Of a stretch of DNA of 64,000 nt, positions 27,659 through 37,500 are shown piece by piece. The position numbers and the translations under genes are program-made. The notes under the pieces were generated by a model, which made no database searches, was not told the origin of the DNA, and saw nothing but the letters and a program-made list of their open reading frames with translations. The stretch is from CAWGAJ01 sp963820545 (lineage in GTDB: Bacteria > Planctomycetota > Planctomycetia > Pirellulales > Thermoguttaceae), in assembly GCA_963820545.1 (NCBI GenBank), contig CAWGAJ010000001.1:868001-932000 (forward strand), read 5' to 3'. Position 1 is the first letter of the stretch. The number at the start of each line of letters is the position of its first letter.

Positions 27659-27677
27659 TTGCACATTAATTGTGCAA
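27659..27677. promoter_or_regulatory. NtrC-like enhancer palindrome upstream of glnA
   Basis: TTGCACA-TTAAT-TGTGCAA is a perfect inverted repeat containing TGCAC-N7-GTGCA, the core layout of NtrC sites. It is centred roughly 120-140 bp upstream of the predicted start of the sigma54 transcript, the usual distance for an enhancer. NtrC itself is not encoded in the window. Confidence 0.6.
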
Positions 27678-27728
27678 TTGATGACTTCAGCAGTGGCAAA
27701 AAGCCAATTTTGGCACTTTAAGTAATTT

Positions 27729-29402
27729 GGGTGTAACCGGTCTTCCGCTAGGCAACGAGCGACCAGTTTAAGTTTTTTATTTTTCTCCAGTAGGAATACA
27801 ACCGACGTTTTTCCTGGGCGATGCGATAACTATGGAACTCCTCCCATTGGCCGTTGACATATGTGGTCCGCAAGTCGAGCATGGCTTGGGCGCCGGGGAT
27901 GGTCCAGCGCATTCCGGCCCGTTCCATGCGGTCTTTCACCACGTAACGGCAGGCGCCTTCAATCACGCCGCTGGCGATTGGGTAGCCGGCGGCCAGGTAC
28001 TCGTCGTATCGCATCCGCGACAGGTTTTTTTGCAGGTACTTGCAGAGTGTTTGCAGCTTTTGAAGTTTTGCGCCTCGCAAACTCCGTTTGGTTGCCATTT
28101 GCCGCAGGCCGCCGATCACGGCGCCGGCTTTGCCCTGGAGGACTCTCAACAACCGCTCCCGAACGAAGGCGGCCGCTTCGTCGCTGCCTTCGCAGTGGAA
28201 GAGGTAAGCCGCCTCCCACAATCGCGGCGTCACGTGCAACAGGTCCAAGATCTCGACGAGCTTTTCTCCCGGAAGGGCTTTGCGGCCCATGATCCACAGC
28301 GACCGCTGGCCGTCCATCAGGCAAACCACTTTTTGTCGGGGACGCCGCCGGGCCTTCACCTCGCGAACGATCCACGCGAAGACCGTTTCTTCGCCGTCCC
28401 GCCACTCGCCTTCGTGTTGGCCACTCAAGCACGCCCAAAGCCGTTTCTGCTGCGCCACCGGCTCGGGAGACGACTTTTCCTTTTCCGCCGTTGGCTCGCG
28501 AAACAACGCGGCTACCACCGCTTCGGCCGTGCGATATTTAGGATCGACGCTGTACACGCAGCCCACCGCCGCCATCTGTTTTTTGTTGGCTTTTTCCCCT
28601 TTTTTGCGGCGGCAACCGGCGGGAAGTTCCCGGGCAGGACGTCGCATCGGCACGCCCTTGTTGTCGGCCGTGACCACCAAGATTTCCCCTTCCTCTGCGG
28701 CGGCCGGGGCCGGCAGGGACTCGCGGAAGTCCGTTACGCTTTCGGCCATCTGCCGGTTCATCCGCTCCAGACTGTCCACCGGCACGGTCAGGCCGAGGAT
28801 CCGCTGCAATGTCTCCGCCGCGCGGGCGAAGGCGTGTTCCACGCCCAAGACCTGCGCCCAATCCTGCAAAACGTAGGAATATACGCTCTCGGGCAATTGC
28901 AACCGAGCGTCCAAAGGAACGGCCTCGATCTGTTGGCCTTCCCGCGTTCCGTACGCCGTTCTCTCCAAAGTAAATTCCCCAAAAATCGAATGATAACACC
29001 GCGGATGCCGTTCCTCCAAACGTTGCAACTCGCGACCTTCCGGCATCGTGAAGGTTTCGCCGACGTCACCCGTCCCTTGCAATCTGAAAAACTCCTCCAG
29101 GGCTTGCCGCCCAAGGGTCAGCAGACGTTGCCAAATCCCCCGCTCCACCTCGTGCACGGGTTTTCCCGCCTCCGCTGCTTGCTGCACAAACCGAAACAAC
29201 TGGGCCATCGATTCCAACAACTCCGGGAGCTTGCTCCCACTCGCTTTTTGTGCCATCATCATGATTCGGCCTCCTTGCCTGGGAAATTCATTGCGGTACA
29301 TCAACAATGTTTTCCCAAAGGAGGCCGTTTTTGTCAGTATCAGTTTTTGCTAACTCCAAGCTAATTCACCCCTTCCGTCAACGCGGAAGACCGGTTACAC
29401 CC
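27729..29402 (-). mobile_element. ISKra4-family insertion sequence, complete
   Basis: A 1674-bp element bounded by inverted repeats: GGGTGTAACCGGTCTTCC on the left and its exact complement on the right. It is flanked by a perfect 9-bp target duplication, AAGTAATTT, at 27720-27728 and 29403-29411. It contains one transposase gene. Joining the flanks gives CACTTTAAGTAATTTAAGAG, the presumed empty site. The exact duplication and intact gene suggest recent insertion. It separates glnA from the nickel/cobalt importer operon and sits about 50 bp beyond the NtrC-like site. Confidence 0.93.
27748..29262 (-). CDS. ISKra4-family transposase
   Basis: A 504-residue transposase. ATG 29262 was chosen since it has the strong ribosome site AAGGAGGCCGAATC; upstream TTG/ATG codons at 29307-29301 lack one. 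Family features: an N-terminal helical region, the block HPRCYHSIFGEFTLERTAYGTREGQ, PLDARLQLPESVYSYVLQDW, then VVTADNKGVPMRRP with the first catalytic-type Asp, and VVCLMDGQRSLW with a second. GYPIASGVIEGACRYVVKDRMERAGMRW near the C-terminus is typical of DDE transposases of this family. It is uninterrupted and probably functional. Confidence 0.93.
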   Translation of the reverse strand: MMMAQKASGSKLPELLESMAQLFRFVQQAAEAGKPVHEVERGIWQRLLTLGRQALEEFFRLQGTGDVGETFTMPEGRELQRLEERHPRCYHSIFGEFTLERTAYGTREGQQIEAVPLDARLQLPESVYSYVLQDWAQVLGVEHAFARAAETLQRILGLTVPVDSLERMNRQMAESVTDFRESLPAPAAAEEGEILVVTADNKGVPMRRPARELPAGCRRKKGEKANKKQMAAVGCVYSVDPKYRTAEAVVAALFREPTAEKEKSSPEPVAQQKRLWACLSGQHEGEWRDGEETVFAWIVREVKARRRPRQKVVCLMDGQRSLWIMGRKALPGEKLVEILDLLHVTPRLWEAAYLFHCEGSDEAAAFVRERLLRVLQGKAGAVIGGLRQMATKRSLRGAKLQKLQTLCKYLQKNLSRMRYDEYLAAGYPIASGVIEGACRYVVKDRMERAGMRWTIPGAQAMLDLRTTYVNGQWEEFHSYRIAQEKRRLYSYWRKIKNLNWSLVA

Positions 29403-29468
29403 AAGTAATTTAAGAGTTTTGGAGAGAAATATTTCTGTGGTTGTCTCTACTGATCATCTATATTCCAC

Positions 29469-30125
29469 TTATACCTTTTCCAAACGCCCCTGGCAAAGCA
29501 ACAGGATTTGATCGGTAATTTTTTCTCGAAACTCCCGATCGTGCGACACAAGAATCAATGCTTGCGGCAAAGGGCGGAGGACTTCTAACAAGCGTTGGGT
29601 GGATTGTTCGTCCAGGGCGCTAGTGGGTTCGTCGAGCAGGAGGATCTCGGGTTGCATGGCCAGCACCGTGGCCAAGGCGACCAGGCGTTTTTCGCCACTG
29701 GAAAGTTGATAAGTAATGCGATGTTCATAGCCGGCCAGCCCAAGTTGGTCGAGTGTTTGTGCGACGATTTGGCGCACCTCATCGCGACTGAAACCTAGAT
29801 TTAACGGGCCGAAGGCAACATCTTCGGCAACGGTGGGGCAGAAAAGTTGGTCATCGGAATCTTGAAACAGCAGTCCGATGCGGCAACGGACTTCGTAAAA
29901 ATCGGTTTCCGTTCGCCTTTGCTTGCCGAAAATTTCGATGTCGCCCCGATTAGGGCGCAGCAGGCCGACGATCAAGTGCAGCAATGTGGTCTTGCCGCTG
30001 CCGTTGGCGCCGAGAAGCGCGATCCGCTCATTGGGATCTAACCGAAAACTGCAACCGCTGAGCACCGGACGATCGGGCGAATAAGAAAAATCCACGTCGC
30101 GGAAATTTATCAACGGCTCGATCAT
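29469..30125 (-). CDS. cbiO: Nickel/cobalt ECF transporter ATPase
   Basis: The 218-residue ATP-binding subunit of an energy-coupling factor importer for Ni2+ or Co2+. ATG 30125 overlaps the nikQ/cbiQ stop as ATGA, indicating translational coupling. Walker A is LLGANGSGKTT, the Q-loop is LLFQDSDDQLFCPTV, the ABC signature is LSSGEKRLVALA, Walker B is ILLLDEPTSALD, and the switch His is in LVSHD. The form LFQDSDDQLF is typical of CbiO/NikO subunits. It is the last gene of the operon M-L-Q-O and works on the cytoplasmic face with the Q membrane subunit. The ISKra4 element lies directly downstream. Confidence 0.93.
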   Translation of the reverse strand: MIEPLINFRDVDFSYSPDRPVLSGCSFRLDPNERIALLGANGSGKTTLLHLIVGLLRPNRGDIEIFGKQRRTETDFYEVRCRIGLLFQDSDDQLFCPTVAEDVAFGPLNLGFSRDEVRQIVAQTLDQLGLAGYEHRITYQLSSGEKRLVALATVLAMQPEILLLDEPTSALDEQSTQRLLEVLRPLPQALILVSHDREFREKITDQILLLCQGRLEKV

Positions 30126-30881
30126 AGCCACTCCGCGGCAAGCATAGTCAAAAGGAGAAGGACCGAACATAGGCACAAAATCAGATCGCGAGGATGGAAA
30201 GCGAAATGATCGAGCAAATAGAACCTTCCCTGAAAACCGCGGCATTTCATGGCGGCCAAGATTCGCCCGGAGCGATCATAACTCCGGACTAGCAACATAC
30301 CCAACAGAAATCCGAAGCTGTGATAGGCGTGCCGATCCATGCGCGGCCGAAAACCGCGCACCTTCATCGCCGCGCAGACGCAGATATTCTTTATGAAGAA
30401 TATCCAAATAACGCACGGTGAACAGAAATAAGTGCGACAGTTTATGGGGCAGGCATAAATGGCTCAATGCGTGTCCCAGGGTGTTGACCTCCAGCGTGCC
30501 TAATAGCGCGAGAATTGCCAGCACAATCGCGTTCCCTTTGATGGCGATTTTACCGGCCAAGAGAAATCCTTCGCGCGTAAAACAAAAAGGGCCGATCGCG
30601 GCAAGGGATTTGCCGGGCAAAGAAAGCGGCAGCAAGATCACGAGTAGAAGCATGATGACATTCAGAGGAAGCAGCCTTTTTATAAAAGTTCTCACCGAGA
30701 TGCCGGAAAACAATCCGGCCAAGGTTGCCGCCGCTAAAGCGATTCCCAAGGCGGTAAAACGATTGAGCATGGCGGCGGTGAGCGAAAAAAACACTGCCGC
30801 CACGATGCGCGCCCGGGGATCTGCTCGACTAATATAGTCCCAGGTATGCACAATACGGACAGGTTGGATGACGGAAGACAT
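30122..30881 (-). CDS. cbiQ: Nickel/cobalt ECF transporter T-component CbiQ/NikQ (frameshifted)
   Basis: The membrane subunit that couples the ATPase to the metal-binding M component. The start was placed at ATG 30881 (MSSVIQPVRIVHTWDYISRADPRARI); residues above it come from the hairpin repeat. Several membrane helices follow (FFSLTAAMLNRFTALGIALAAA, LLPLNVIMLLLVILLPLSL). Coding is interrupted at about 30365-30375 in LHKEYLRLRG and resumes in another frame with AAMKVRGFRPRMDRHAYHSF, carrying the conserved A-x-x-x-R-G coupling motifs and the final helices. Two missing bases (CGCGGCGATG in place of a longer GCG run) would restore it. Downstream cbiO overlaps by 4 bp. Confidence 0.85.
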
Positions 30882-30887
30882 ATTTTG

Positions 30888-30987
30888 TTTAGGCCCGGGT
30901 GAATATACCCGGGGTGGGGTGGAATATTTTCCCTCTTTCCCCGCCGTGTATTCACGGCGGGCTAAATATAAATCTCGGGACAACCTC
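30888..30987 (+). repeat. 100-bp double-hairpin element, copy A
   Basis: Two palindromes, CCCGGGTGAATATACCCGGG and CCGCCGTGTATTCACGGCGG, are separated by an A/T/C-rich spacer and bounded by TTTAG and GGACAACCTC. The copy lies between nikL and cbiQ inside the transporter operon and overlaps neither gene's conserved part. Confidence 0.85.
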
Positions 30988-30989
30988 GG

Positions 30990-31643
30990 TTATTGCCTCG
31001 CTTGCCTGACTTTTTGCAGCAAGCCACGGTAATAATATGCGCAAGCCACGCCGACAATCCCCACGATAAAGCCGATACCACCGAGGATGTCTCGAAAGCG
31101 GAGACGATGCTCATAATCGTTAAGTTGCTCTTGTAGGGCGTCGACATCGGCATGAATTTCCGCCAACATTGTCTGTTGAAGTCTTGTATCGGCGGCTGCG
31201 GCATCCGCTGGGGAACTATGCAAATGTTGATGATCGCTTTCATGATCTGATTTTGCCGGCTGAGAGACGGCGGAAGTTCCCGGAGCGGGTAGATTCGCGG
31301 GCAGCACGCTGGCGGAAATTGTGTACTGGCCGCCGTGGCCGTCGCCGGCATCGACCAAGAGGCGATAGTCGCAGCGAAAGCGGGCTTCCAGGGTGAATTT
31401 TCCTTGCTGGTCGGTCTTGGACCGGCCGATTTCTTTGCCCGAGGGATCAAAGGCCGTCACCGCGCAGTTTTTGGCCGGCGTGCCGTCGTGGTAATGGGCC
31501 TTGCCTTGGATGGTTTTGCCCTCCACGGAAGCAAAAACGTCCATGCTGTGGGCGTAGAGGGACAAGGGAGAGAAAAAAATTAAGAGAATGATTGCAAATT
31601 GAAAATTGCAAATTGAAAATTGCAAATTGCTGAATTTAATCAT
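30990..31643 (-). CDS. Nickel transport accessory protein NikL-like
   Basis: A 217-residue protein between the M and Q subunits of the importer. ATG 31643 opens a signal peptide ending SLYA, which would leave His-Ser-Met at the mature N-terminus, a metal-binding arrangement known in NikK/NikL-type proteins (family knowledge; cleavage inferred). A carboxypeptidase-regulatory-like Ig fold follows (ASVEGKTIQGKAHYHDGTPAKNCAVTAFDPSGKEIG). Then come a His-rich linker (HESDHQHLHSS), a coiled-coil helix and a C-terminal membrane helix (DILGGIGFIVGIVGVACAYYY). Residues 4-17 (SNLQFSICNFQFA) are encoded by an AT-rich dispersed repeat of CAATTTGCAATTTT type that has become the core of the signal peptide. 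Confidence 0.75.
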   Translation of the reverse strand: MIKFSNLQFSICNFQFAIILLIFFSPLSLYAHSMDVFASVEGKTIQGKAHYHDGTPAKNCAVTAFDPSGKEIGRSKTDQQGKFTLEARFRCDYRLLVDAGDGHGGQYTISASVLPANLPAPGTSAVSQPAKSDHESDHQHLHSSPADAAAADTRLQQTMLAEIHADVDALQEQLNDYEHRLRFRDILGGIGFIVGIVGVACAYYYRGLLQKVRQARQ

Positions 31644-31700
31644 AATTGATTGACCTTTATCGGAATGCAATCGTGCCTGCAAATCCGCAAGCGGTTTTTT

Positions 31701-32357
31701 TCAATTATCAGACGTACCAGGTTCAAGTGCGGGGACAAGGCGGGGAGCGTCGAGCAGTTCCGGGCGGACCTTCCGGATAAACACCACCACGCCAGCGGTG
31801 ACAAAACCTTCAACCAGGGCTGAAGGCAAATGCACGGCCAGCAACAAAGCAGCAAGTGGAGCGAATCCCTTGCCGGCGAAAAGCAAGACCCCTGTGGTTA
31901 TCAGCGCCCCGATAATCAGGGCCGTGGCCCCACACGCAAAGGCCATGACGAAAACAATCCGTTCGCTGTGTGCCGACACGGCACGGCGGAATAAGTAGAA
32001 GCAAACCACTGCCGGCAAGGCCATAATCGTGGTGTTCAAGCCCAAGGTTGTCACTCCGCCGATGGAGAAAAACGCCGCTTGGAGAATTAATGCCATCAAA
32101 ACGGCGGGAAAGGCCGCCCATCCCAGCACCAATCCCAAAAGACCGCTTAACACGAGGTGCACGGAACTGGGACCCAACGGCACTTGAATGAGTGAGGCCA
32201 CAAAAAACGCGGCACTCAGCAATCCTGCTTGGGGTAAGCGTTCGGGCTCGAGTTTGCGCAGGCCGATGGCCGTGCCCGCCGCCGCGACTATTGCCCCGGC
32301 CACTAATATTTCCTGGCCGTGCGGCGTGACCGACAAAATGCCTTCGTAAATATGCAT
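31701..32357 (-). CDS. cbiM: Nickel/cobalt ECF transporter S-component CbiM/NikM
   Basis: The 218-residue substrate-binding membrane subunit. The N-terminus MHIYEGILS carries the invariant MHI-x-EG, whose His2 and free amino terminus help chelate Ni2+/Co2+. GPSSVHLVLSGLLGLVLGWAAFPA is the second family hallmark with another His ligand. Seven or so membrane helices are visible. It is the first gene of the importer operon (M-L-Q-O); the presence of an L rather than CbiN protein favours nickel, as inference. No cobalamin riboswitch or clear NikR operator was recognised upstream (32358-32519). Confidence 0.92.
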   Translation of the reverse strand: MHIYEGILSVTPHGQEILVAGAIVAAAGTAIGLRKLEPERLPQAGLLSAAFFVASLIQVPLGPSSVHLVLSGLLGLVLGWAAFPAVLMALILQAAFFSIGGVTTLGLNTTIMALPAVVCFYLFRRAVSAHSERIVFVMAFACGATALIIGALITTGVLLFAGKGFAPLAALLLAVHLPSALVEGFVTAGVVVFIRKVRPELLDAPRLVPALEPGTSDN

Positions 32358-32519
32358 ATTATTAGGGATCAGGGATCAGGGGTCAGGGTAATACAATTTT
32401 TAATATTGTAACACCATAATAATGGTTTGTCGAGATGGTTGGCAAGAGAAGTGAAAGAGGGTGGCCGCGGCAAAACAACGTAGGACGGTTTTGAAAGCCA
32501 TCCTACAAACTCGTATGGG

Positions 32520-33583
32520 CTAATCGACCGTGCCGTGATTGAGGCAATCGATCAACTGGCGCAGACGGCCGTAGCTGCGGCGATCGAACTGGAAGAAAAG
32601 GCGGGGAAGATCGGCCAGTTCGGGATCGTCGTGTTCCTCGGGCAGGGCTTCGCCGACCTGGAAACGCCCTTCCGTAAGAATGTCGGCAAAGCGCGTGTTG
32701 ATCATTTCCAGCAAGGCCTCGTTGGGCCGCTTGTTAAGCCGGAGAACCAGATTCGAACGGACGTAGCGGAGGCTATGATACACGCGATAGAATTGCAGAA
32801 TTTCCGCCACGGCCTGGTCGACATTGTCGGTAAGTTTGTAGAGCGAGAGATCATCCGGACCGATCATTCCTCGGCCGAGCAGTTGCTTTTCCACAAACTC
32901 TTGAAAACTGGCCCAATAGTTGCCGCCCGGTTCGTCCAGCAAGACAATGGGCATCATGTCGTGTTTGCCGGTCTGCAAGAGGGTGAGCACTTCCAGTCCT
33001 TCATCGAGGGTTCCAAAACCTCCGGGGAGCAGACAAAAGGCATCGGTCTCTTTGACGAACATCAGTTTCCGCGTGAAAAAGTATTTCATGTGCACCAGTT
33101 TGGGGTCGCCGGCGATGATGGGATTGGCCGTTTGCTCGAAAGGGAGCAAAATATTTAAACCCATGGCGTGATCTCGGCCGGCCCCCACGTGTCCGGCCTC
33201 CATGATTCCACTGGATGCGCCGGTGATGACAAACCACTGATGCTGGGCCATCTTCTGACCAAAGGCGACCGCTTGAGTATAGGCGGGATGCTCGGGAATT
33301 GTGCGAGAGGAACCAAACACAGTCACCTTGCGGTGGCGCCGATAGGCGCAAACACCTTGAAGGCGTAACGCAATTCCTTGAGCGTGCGGTTGAGAATTTT
33401 CAGATCGCCGCGGCTGGGATGGTCGCCGGCAAGCTTATCGGTCGATTCTCTAATGCGCTGGATCAATTCGGCCACCCGTTGCGATGCCGGGGGGGCATCG
33501 CCTATATTCTCAGAAGAGTGAGTTTTATTTTCACCCTCGATTGGCGATAAATGATGGGGAGGAATTCCTTCGTTCACGTGCAA
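32520..33583 (-). CDS. LOG family Rossmann-fold protein (frameshifted)
   Basis: The family of cytokinin-activating LOG proteins and related nucleotide hydrolases. Coding begins at ATG 33583 (MHVNEGIPPHHLSP) with a helical N-terminal extension, LIQRIRESTDKLAGD...KELRYAFKVFAP. After CCT near 33343 the frame is lost and continues in the -1 frame as YRRHRKVTVFGSSRTIPEHPAY. One missing C in GCGCC(C)TATCGG would rejoin it into about 354 residues. The nucleotide-binding and catalytic signature PGGFGTLDE, plus GRDHAMGLNILLPFEQ, is present. The C-terminal 100 residues are an extension common in bacterial long LOG proteins. It stands alone. The substrate is probably a nucleoside monophosphate (family knowledge). 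Confidence 0.85.
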
Positions 33584-33927
33584 TTCAACAGGTTTAGGGT
33601 ACTAAACTTATTTCTCAACAATAATCAATGAGGGCGTCTTTAAATTACATGCTTTAAAAAATAAACATATATTTAGCCCCGAGTGAATACACCCGGGGCA
33701 AAGCAAAGAATTTTCCAGCGTTCCCCGCCGTGTATTCACGGCGGGCTAAATATGAATCCTTGGACAACCTCAAATAATCAATTGGTATTTTCCGCCGACA
33801 ACTTATATTATAACTTCTCCAGATTAACAACTTTGCCATAAAAAAATGGCAAGAAAACAAAAACAGCCCGGGGGCTGGGGGCCGGGCCGCTTAAGTTGCT
33901 GAATTAATGGTATTATTAAGCTAATTG
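33584..33927. other. Intergenic region with double-hairpin element
   Basis: No gene seen. It contains copy B of the 100-bp double-hairpin element and an AT-rich stretch. Confidence 0.5.
33672..33771 (+). repeat. 100-bp double-hairpin element, copy B
   Basis: Same length and orientation as the copy at 30888-30987, with palindromes CCCCGAGTGAATACACCCGGGG (split CCCCGAGTGAA / TACACCCGGGG) and CCCGCCGTGTATTCACGGCGGG (split CCCGCCGTGTA / TTCACGGCGGG). Confidence 0.85.
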
Positions 33928-34170
33928 TCAGGCCGATGGACGACGGTAATGTTGGTAAGCTAGCAAGACTTCGTAAAGATCCATGGAAATGGTTACCTCG
34001 TCGTCGGCAAAGTCTCTCAGCCAGGTACGCTGGGATTGGACGGCGTCAGACAAGAGCGGAATAACCTCCATGAGGGGTACGGTTACAGTCTCTCGATGTA
34101 TTTCTGTAGTATTTCCCTTGGCAGTTTCTTCCTGCGGACCGTAATAAACACGTAGATGGCAAGCATTCAT
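33928..34170 (-). CDS. Small conserved planctomycete protein
   Basis: An 80-residue soluble protein behind CGGAAGGATATTGTGCC. The C-terminal half, VPLMEVIPLLSDAVQSQRTWLRDFADDEVTISMDLYEVLLAYQHY (quoted in part: DDEVTISMDLYEVLLAY), is of a type I associate with small conserved proteins of planctomycetes; this is memory rather than a search. There is no signal peptide or membrane helix. The fold is probably mostly helical. Function is unknown, and no operon partner is evident. Confidence 0.75.
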   Translation of the reverse strand: MNACHLRVYYGPQEETAKGNTTEIHRETVTVPLMEVIPLLSDAVQSQRTWLRDFADDEVTISMDLYEVLLAYQHYRRPSA

Positions 34171-34504
34171 GGCACAATATCCTTCCGTGGTGTGCCCACC
34201 CTGTCTGTTTCAGGTTATATCGGCAGGAGGTATCTTGCGGGTTTGATCTTTTTGGAGGAAAATACCGGTTTTACCCGCCAGCGATGCTGGCGCGATGGTG
34301 CATGGAAAACCGATCATTGTCAAAATGCGGTTTTTCGAGAAAAGCGAGACATTCCGGAATTTCTTGTAGCAGGCGGCTCCCCTCTCAGGAGACGGCTCCG
34401 GTTATGGGATGTTTCCTTCCTCCCATCGGAGATCGAAACTATTACCGCAATTCCCAGTTTAGTTTTCAAGAATCACGGCAAGTCTCCAATAGCGTGGACT
34501 GCGT
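34171..34504. other. Intergenic region upstream of tex
   Basis: A 334-bp gap. The longest frame through it has unconvincing composition. It includes a short hairpin GCCAGCGATGCTGGC (about 34279-34293) and no recognised promoter or RNA gene. Confidence 0.45.
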
Positions 34505-37500
34505 ATGGCCAGCACGGTAACAATTGATTTGCGACAGATAACTCGCGGTTTGGACATTCCGCTGCGACAAGTACAAGCAACGGTGGAGTTGCTGGATGAA
34601 GGCAATACTGTTGCCTTCATCACCCGATATCGCAAGGATCAAACCGGCGGTTTGGACGAAGAGCAGATTCGGCAGATTCAGGACCGCCTGACAAAAATGC
34701 GGCTCTTGGCCGAACGCAAGCAGACTATCTTACGGTCCATCGAGTCGCAAGGAAAACTGACGGAAAAACTCACCAAGCAGATCCTGTCGGCAGCGACCAC
34801 TAAACGCCTGGAAGATCTGTATCTACCCTATAAACCCAAAAAGCAAACCCTGGCCACTAACGCCCGCAGCCGGGGTCTGGAAGGATTGGCCCAGGAAATT
34901 ATTGAAGCCAATCCCCTCTGCGCCGACCTGGATGCGCGGGCAAAAGACTATGCCAATCCCGATCGCCAGGTTCCTACCGCGGCCGATGCCTTATTGGGCG
35001 CGGGACATATTATAGCCGAACAATTCAGCGAGCAGGCCGAATTGCGGCAGCGGCTGCGTGAAATCCTGCAGCGCACGGGAGTGATTGTCACCACGCGGAT
35101 CGCCTCCGAGTCGAATACTCCCCCGGCAAAAACCGACAAGCCGAATTTGGACGTAGTTGCCGCGGCAACCACAATTACTGCTTTGCGCCATGCGCCTGCC
35201 GAGGCCGTACATTCGGCCGTTACGCAAAGTGGCGCTAATGTGGCGAACCTCAAGCCGGTACTCTCGGCGGAGGCTGGTTTTCCGGATATTTCCGCAGATC
35301 AACAGCTAAAATCCTCGACAATCCAGTCGGGATCATCGCCCCAGGGCGTGCATGTGGCCGATTCGGCGACCGCGGCCGCGCCCCCTGGCGTCAATGCACC
35401 TCCGCCGTCAGAAGCGATCTTCTCTTTGCCGGCAGCCGGACCGCATGAAGCCGAGTCGTCGCTGGCCCTGATGGAGCCAACTGAAGTACCCAGCGCCGTG
35501 GCTTCGGCTACTTCGCTGGAATCTTTCCCAGCCGCGCCCTCTTTAGATGGAATCACTCTGGAAACCTCGGCGCCGGCGGAGAGTGCGCTGGCTGGTTCTT
35601 TGTCCGCCGAGAGTATGGTTGTCTCGTCACCGGAGGCCTCATCTGGATCCGCATTGCATACGGCTTCGACGGCCGACAAGATCGGTCCCACGCTCTCGCT
35701 TGCCCAACGCAAACAATCAGCGCGGGAAAAGGCCAAAAAGCTGCACTGGGCCAAACGGGAACTGAAGAAGAAAAAACTAGAAGAGAAACGGATCAAGTCA
35801 TTCCGCGACTACTTTGATTACCGCGAGGAAATCAAAAAGATTCCGCCGCATCGCATTCTGGCCATCAATCGCGGAGATCGGGCGAAGATTTTGCGGGTGA
35901 AGATAGAGACCGATCTCCAGGCGATGGTCAACAGCATGGAAGAATTTCTCGTGCCGCCCAACCACCCTCACGGCGATTACCTGCGCGGCTGCGCCCGGGA
36001 CGCCTTATCGCGCCTGATCCTGCCCAGCCTGGAGCGCGAGGTCCGCCGGGAAATGACCGATCGCGCCGAAGCCCATGCCGTGGGCGTGTTCGCCAAGAAC
36101 CTGCGCAATCTCTTGTTGCACCACCCGGTGCACAATCATCGCATTTTGGCCGTGGATCCGGGCTATAAAAGCGGCTGCAAAGCGGCGTCTTTGGATCAGT
36201 TCGGCAACCTTTTGGAACATGCCGTGATTTACCTGATTGGCAAGCCCGAGCGTCGCGAACAGGCGCGCACAAAGTTGTGGAACTGATTAATAAACATCAA
36301 CTTACGGTGGTGGCCATCGGCAACGGCACGGCCTGCCGGGAAACGGAAAAATTCATTGCCGAGGTAATCGGCAACGACCTGAAAGAGCAGAACGTGGCGT
36401 ATGTGATCGTCAATGAAGCCGGGGCGAGCGTGTATTCCACCAGCCGCATTGGACGGGAAGAATTACCCGACTACGACGCCAGTTTGCGGGGCGCAATCTC
36501 CATTGGACGCCGCCTGCAAGATCCTTTAAGCGAGCTGGTGAAAATCGATCCGGCCAATATCGGCGTCGGTCTCTATCAGCACGACGTGAAGGCCAAGCAT
36601 CTGCGGACCACACTCGATGAAGTCGTGGCATCTTGCGTAAACTATGTGGGAGTGGACGTGAACACCGCCAGCCCGGCGCTGTTGCGGTACGTTTCCGGAT
36701 TGAATCAATTGACTGCTCACCGCTTGTACGAATACCGCCGCGAGCACGGGCCGTTTCTGAATCGCGAACAACTGCGCCAGGTTCCGGGCCTCGGCGAGGC
36801 GACTTTCGTGCAGGCGGCCGGCTTTTTAAAGATATCCGCTGGCGATAACCCCCTGGACGCCACCTGGATCCATCCGGAAAGCTATGCGGCGGCAAATCGA
36901 GTCCTGGAGCGACTAAATTGCACGTCCCACGACCTGACCGACAAAACCACCACCACCGCCCTGGCCGAACGCGTGGCACAGGTCGAGTTGGAAACCATGG
37001 CCAAGGAATTAGAAGTCGGCTTCCTGACGCTGAAAGACATTTTGGCGCAACTTGCCCGCCCCGGGCGTGATCCGCGCGAAGACCTGCCGCCGCCGGTGTT
37101 CAAACACGGCGTGCTGAAACTGGAGGATCTGTCGCAGGGCATGGAATTGACCGGCACGGTGCTGAACGTCGTCGATTTCGGCTGTTTTGTCGATATCGGC
37201 ATGCACGACAGCGGTCTGGTGCACGTCAGTCACCTGGCCGACCGTTACGTGCGCGATCCGCACGAAGTGGTGACCGTGGGCGACGTGGTAAAGGTATGGG
37301 TCCTTTCGGTGGACAAGGAACGGCGGCGCGTGTCGCTCAGCATGGTGCAGCCGGGCACGGAGCGGCCGCGTCCCCCGCGCCACGAGCGCAAGCCCGCGCA
37401 GGGGGAAAAACCTAAACGCGAAAAAGCCGAGCTGGCCAAAGCAGAGGGAGCAAAGCCTGAGGCAACTAAATCGGACCGAGCCGCCGAGCAAACAAGACCG

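Noticed and set aside
27832..29364. Long plus-strand frame of 510 codons opposite the transposase
   Set aside because: Antisense shadow of the ISKra4 transposase; the His/Arg/Pro-rich composition and the intact opposite gene argue against it.
32358..32519. Cobalamin or NiCo riboswitch upstream of cbiM
   Set aside because: No conserved riboswitch core is recognisable; the region is dominated by microrepeats and a dispersed GTAGGACGGTTTT phrase.
34156..34527. Plus-strand frame of 123 codons before tex
   Set aside because: Overlaps the opposite-strand small gene start and the tex start, and its composition is not protein-like.
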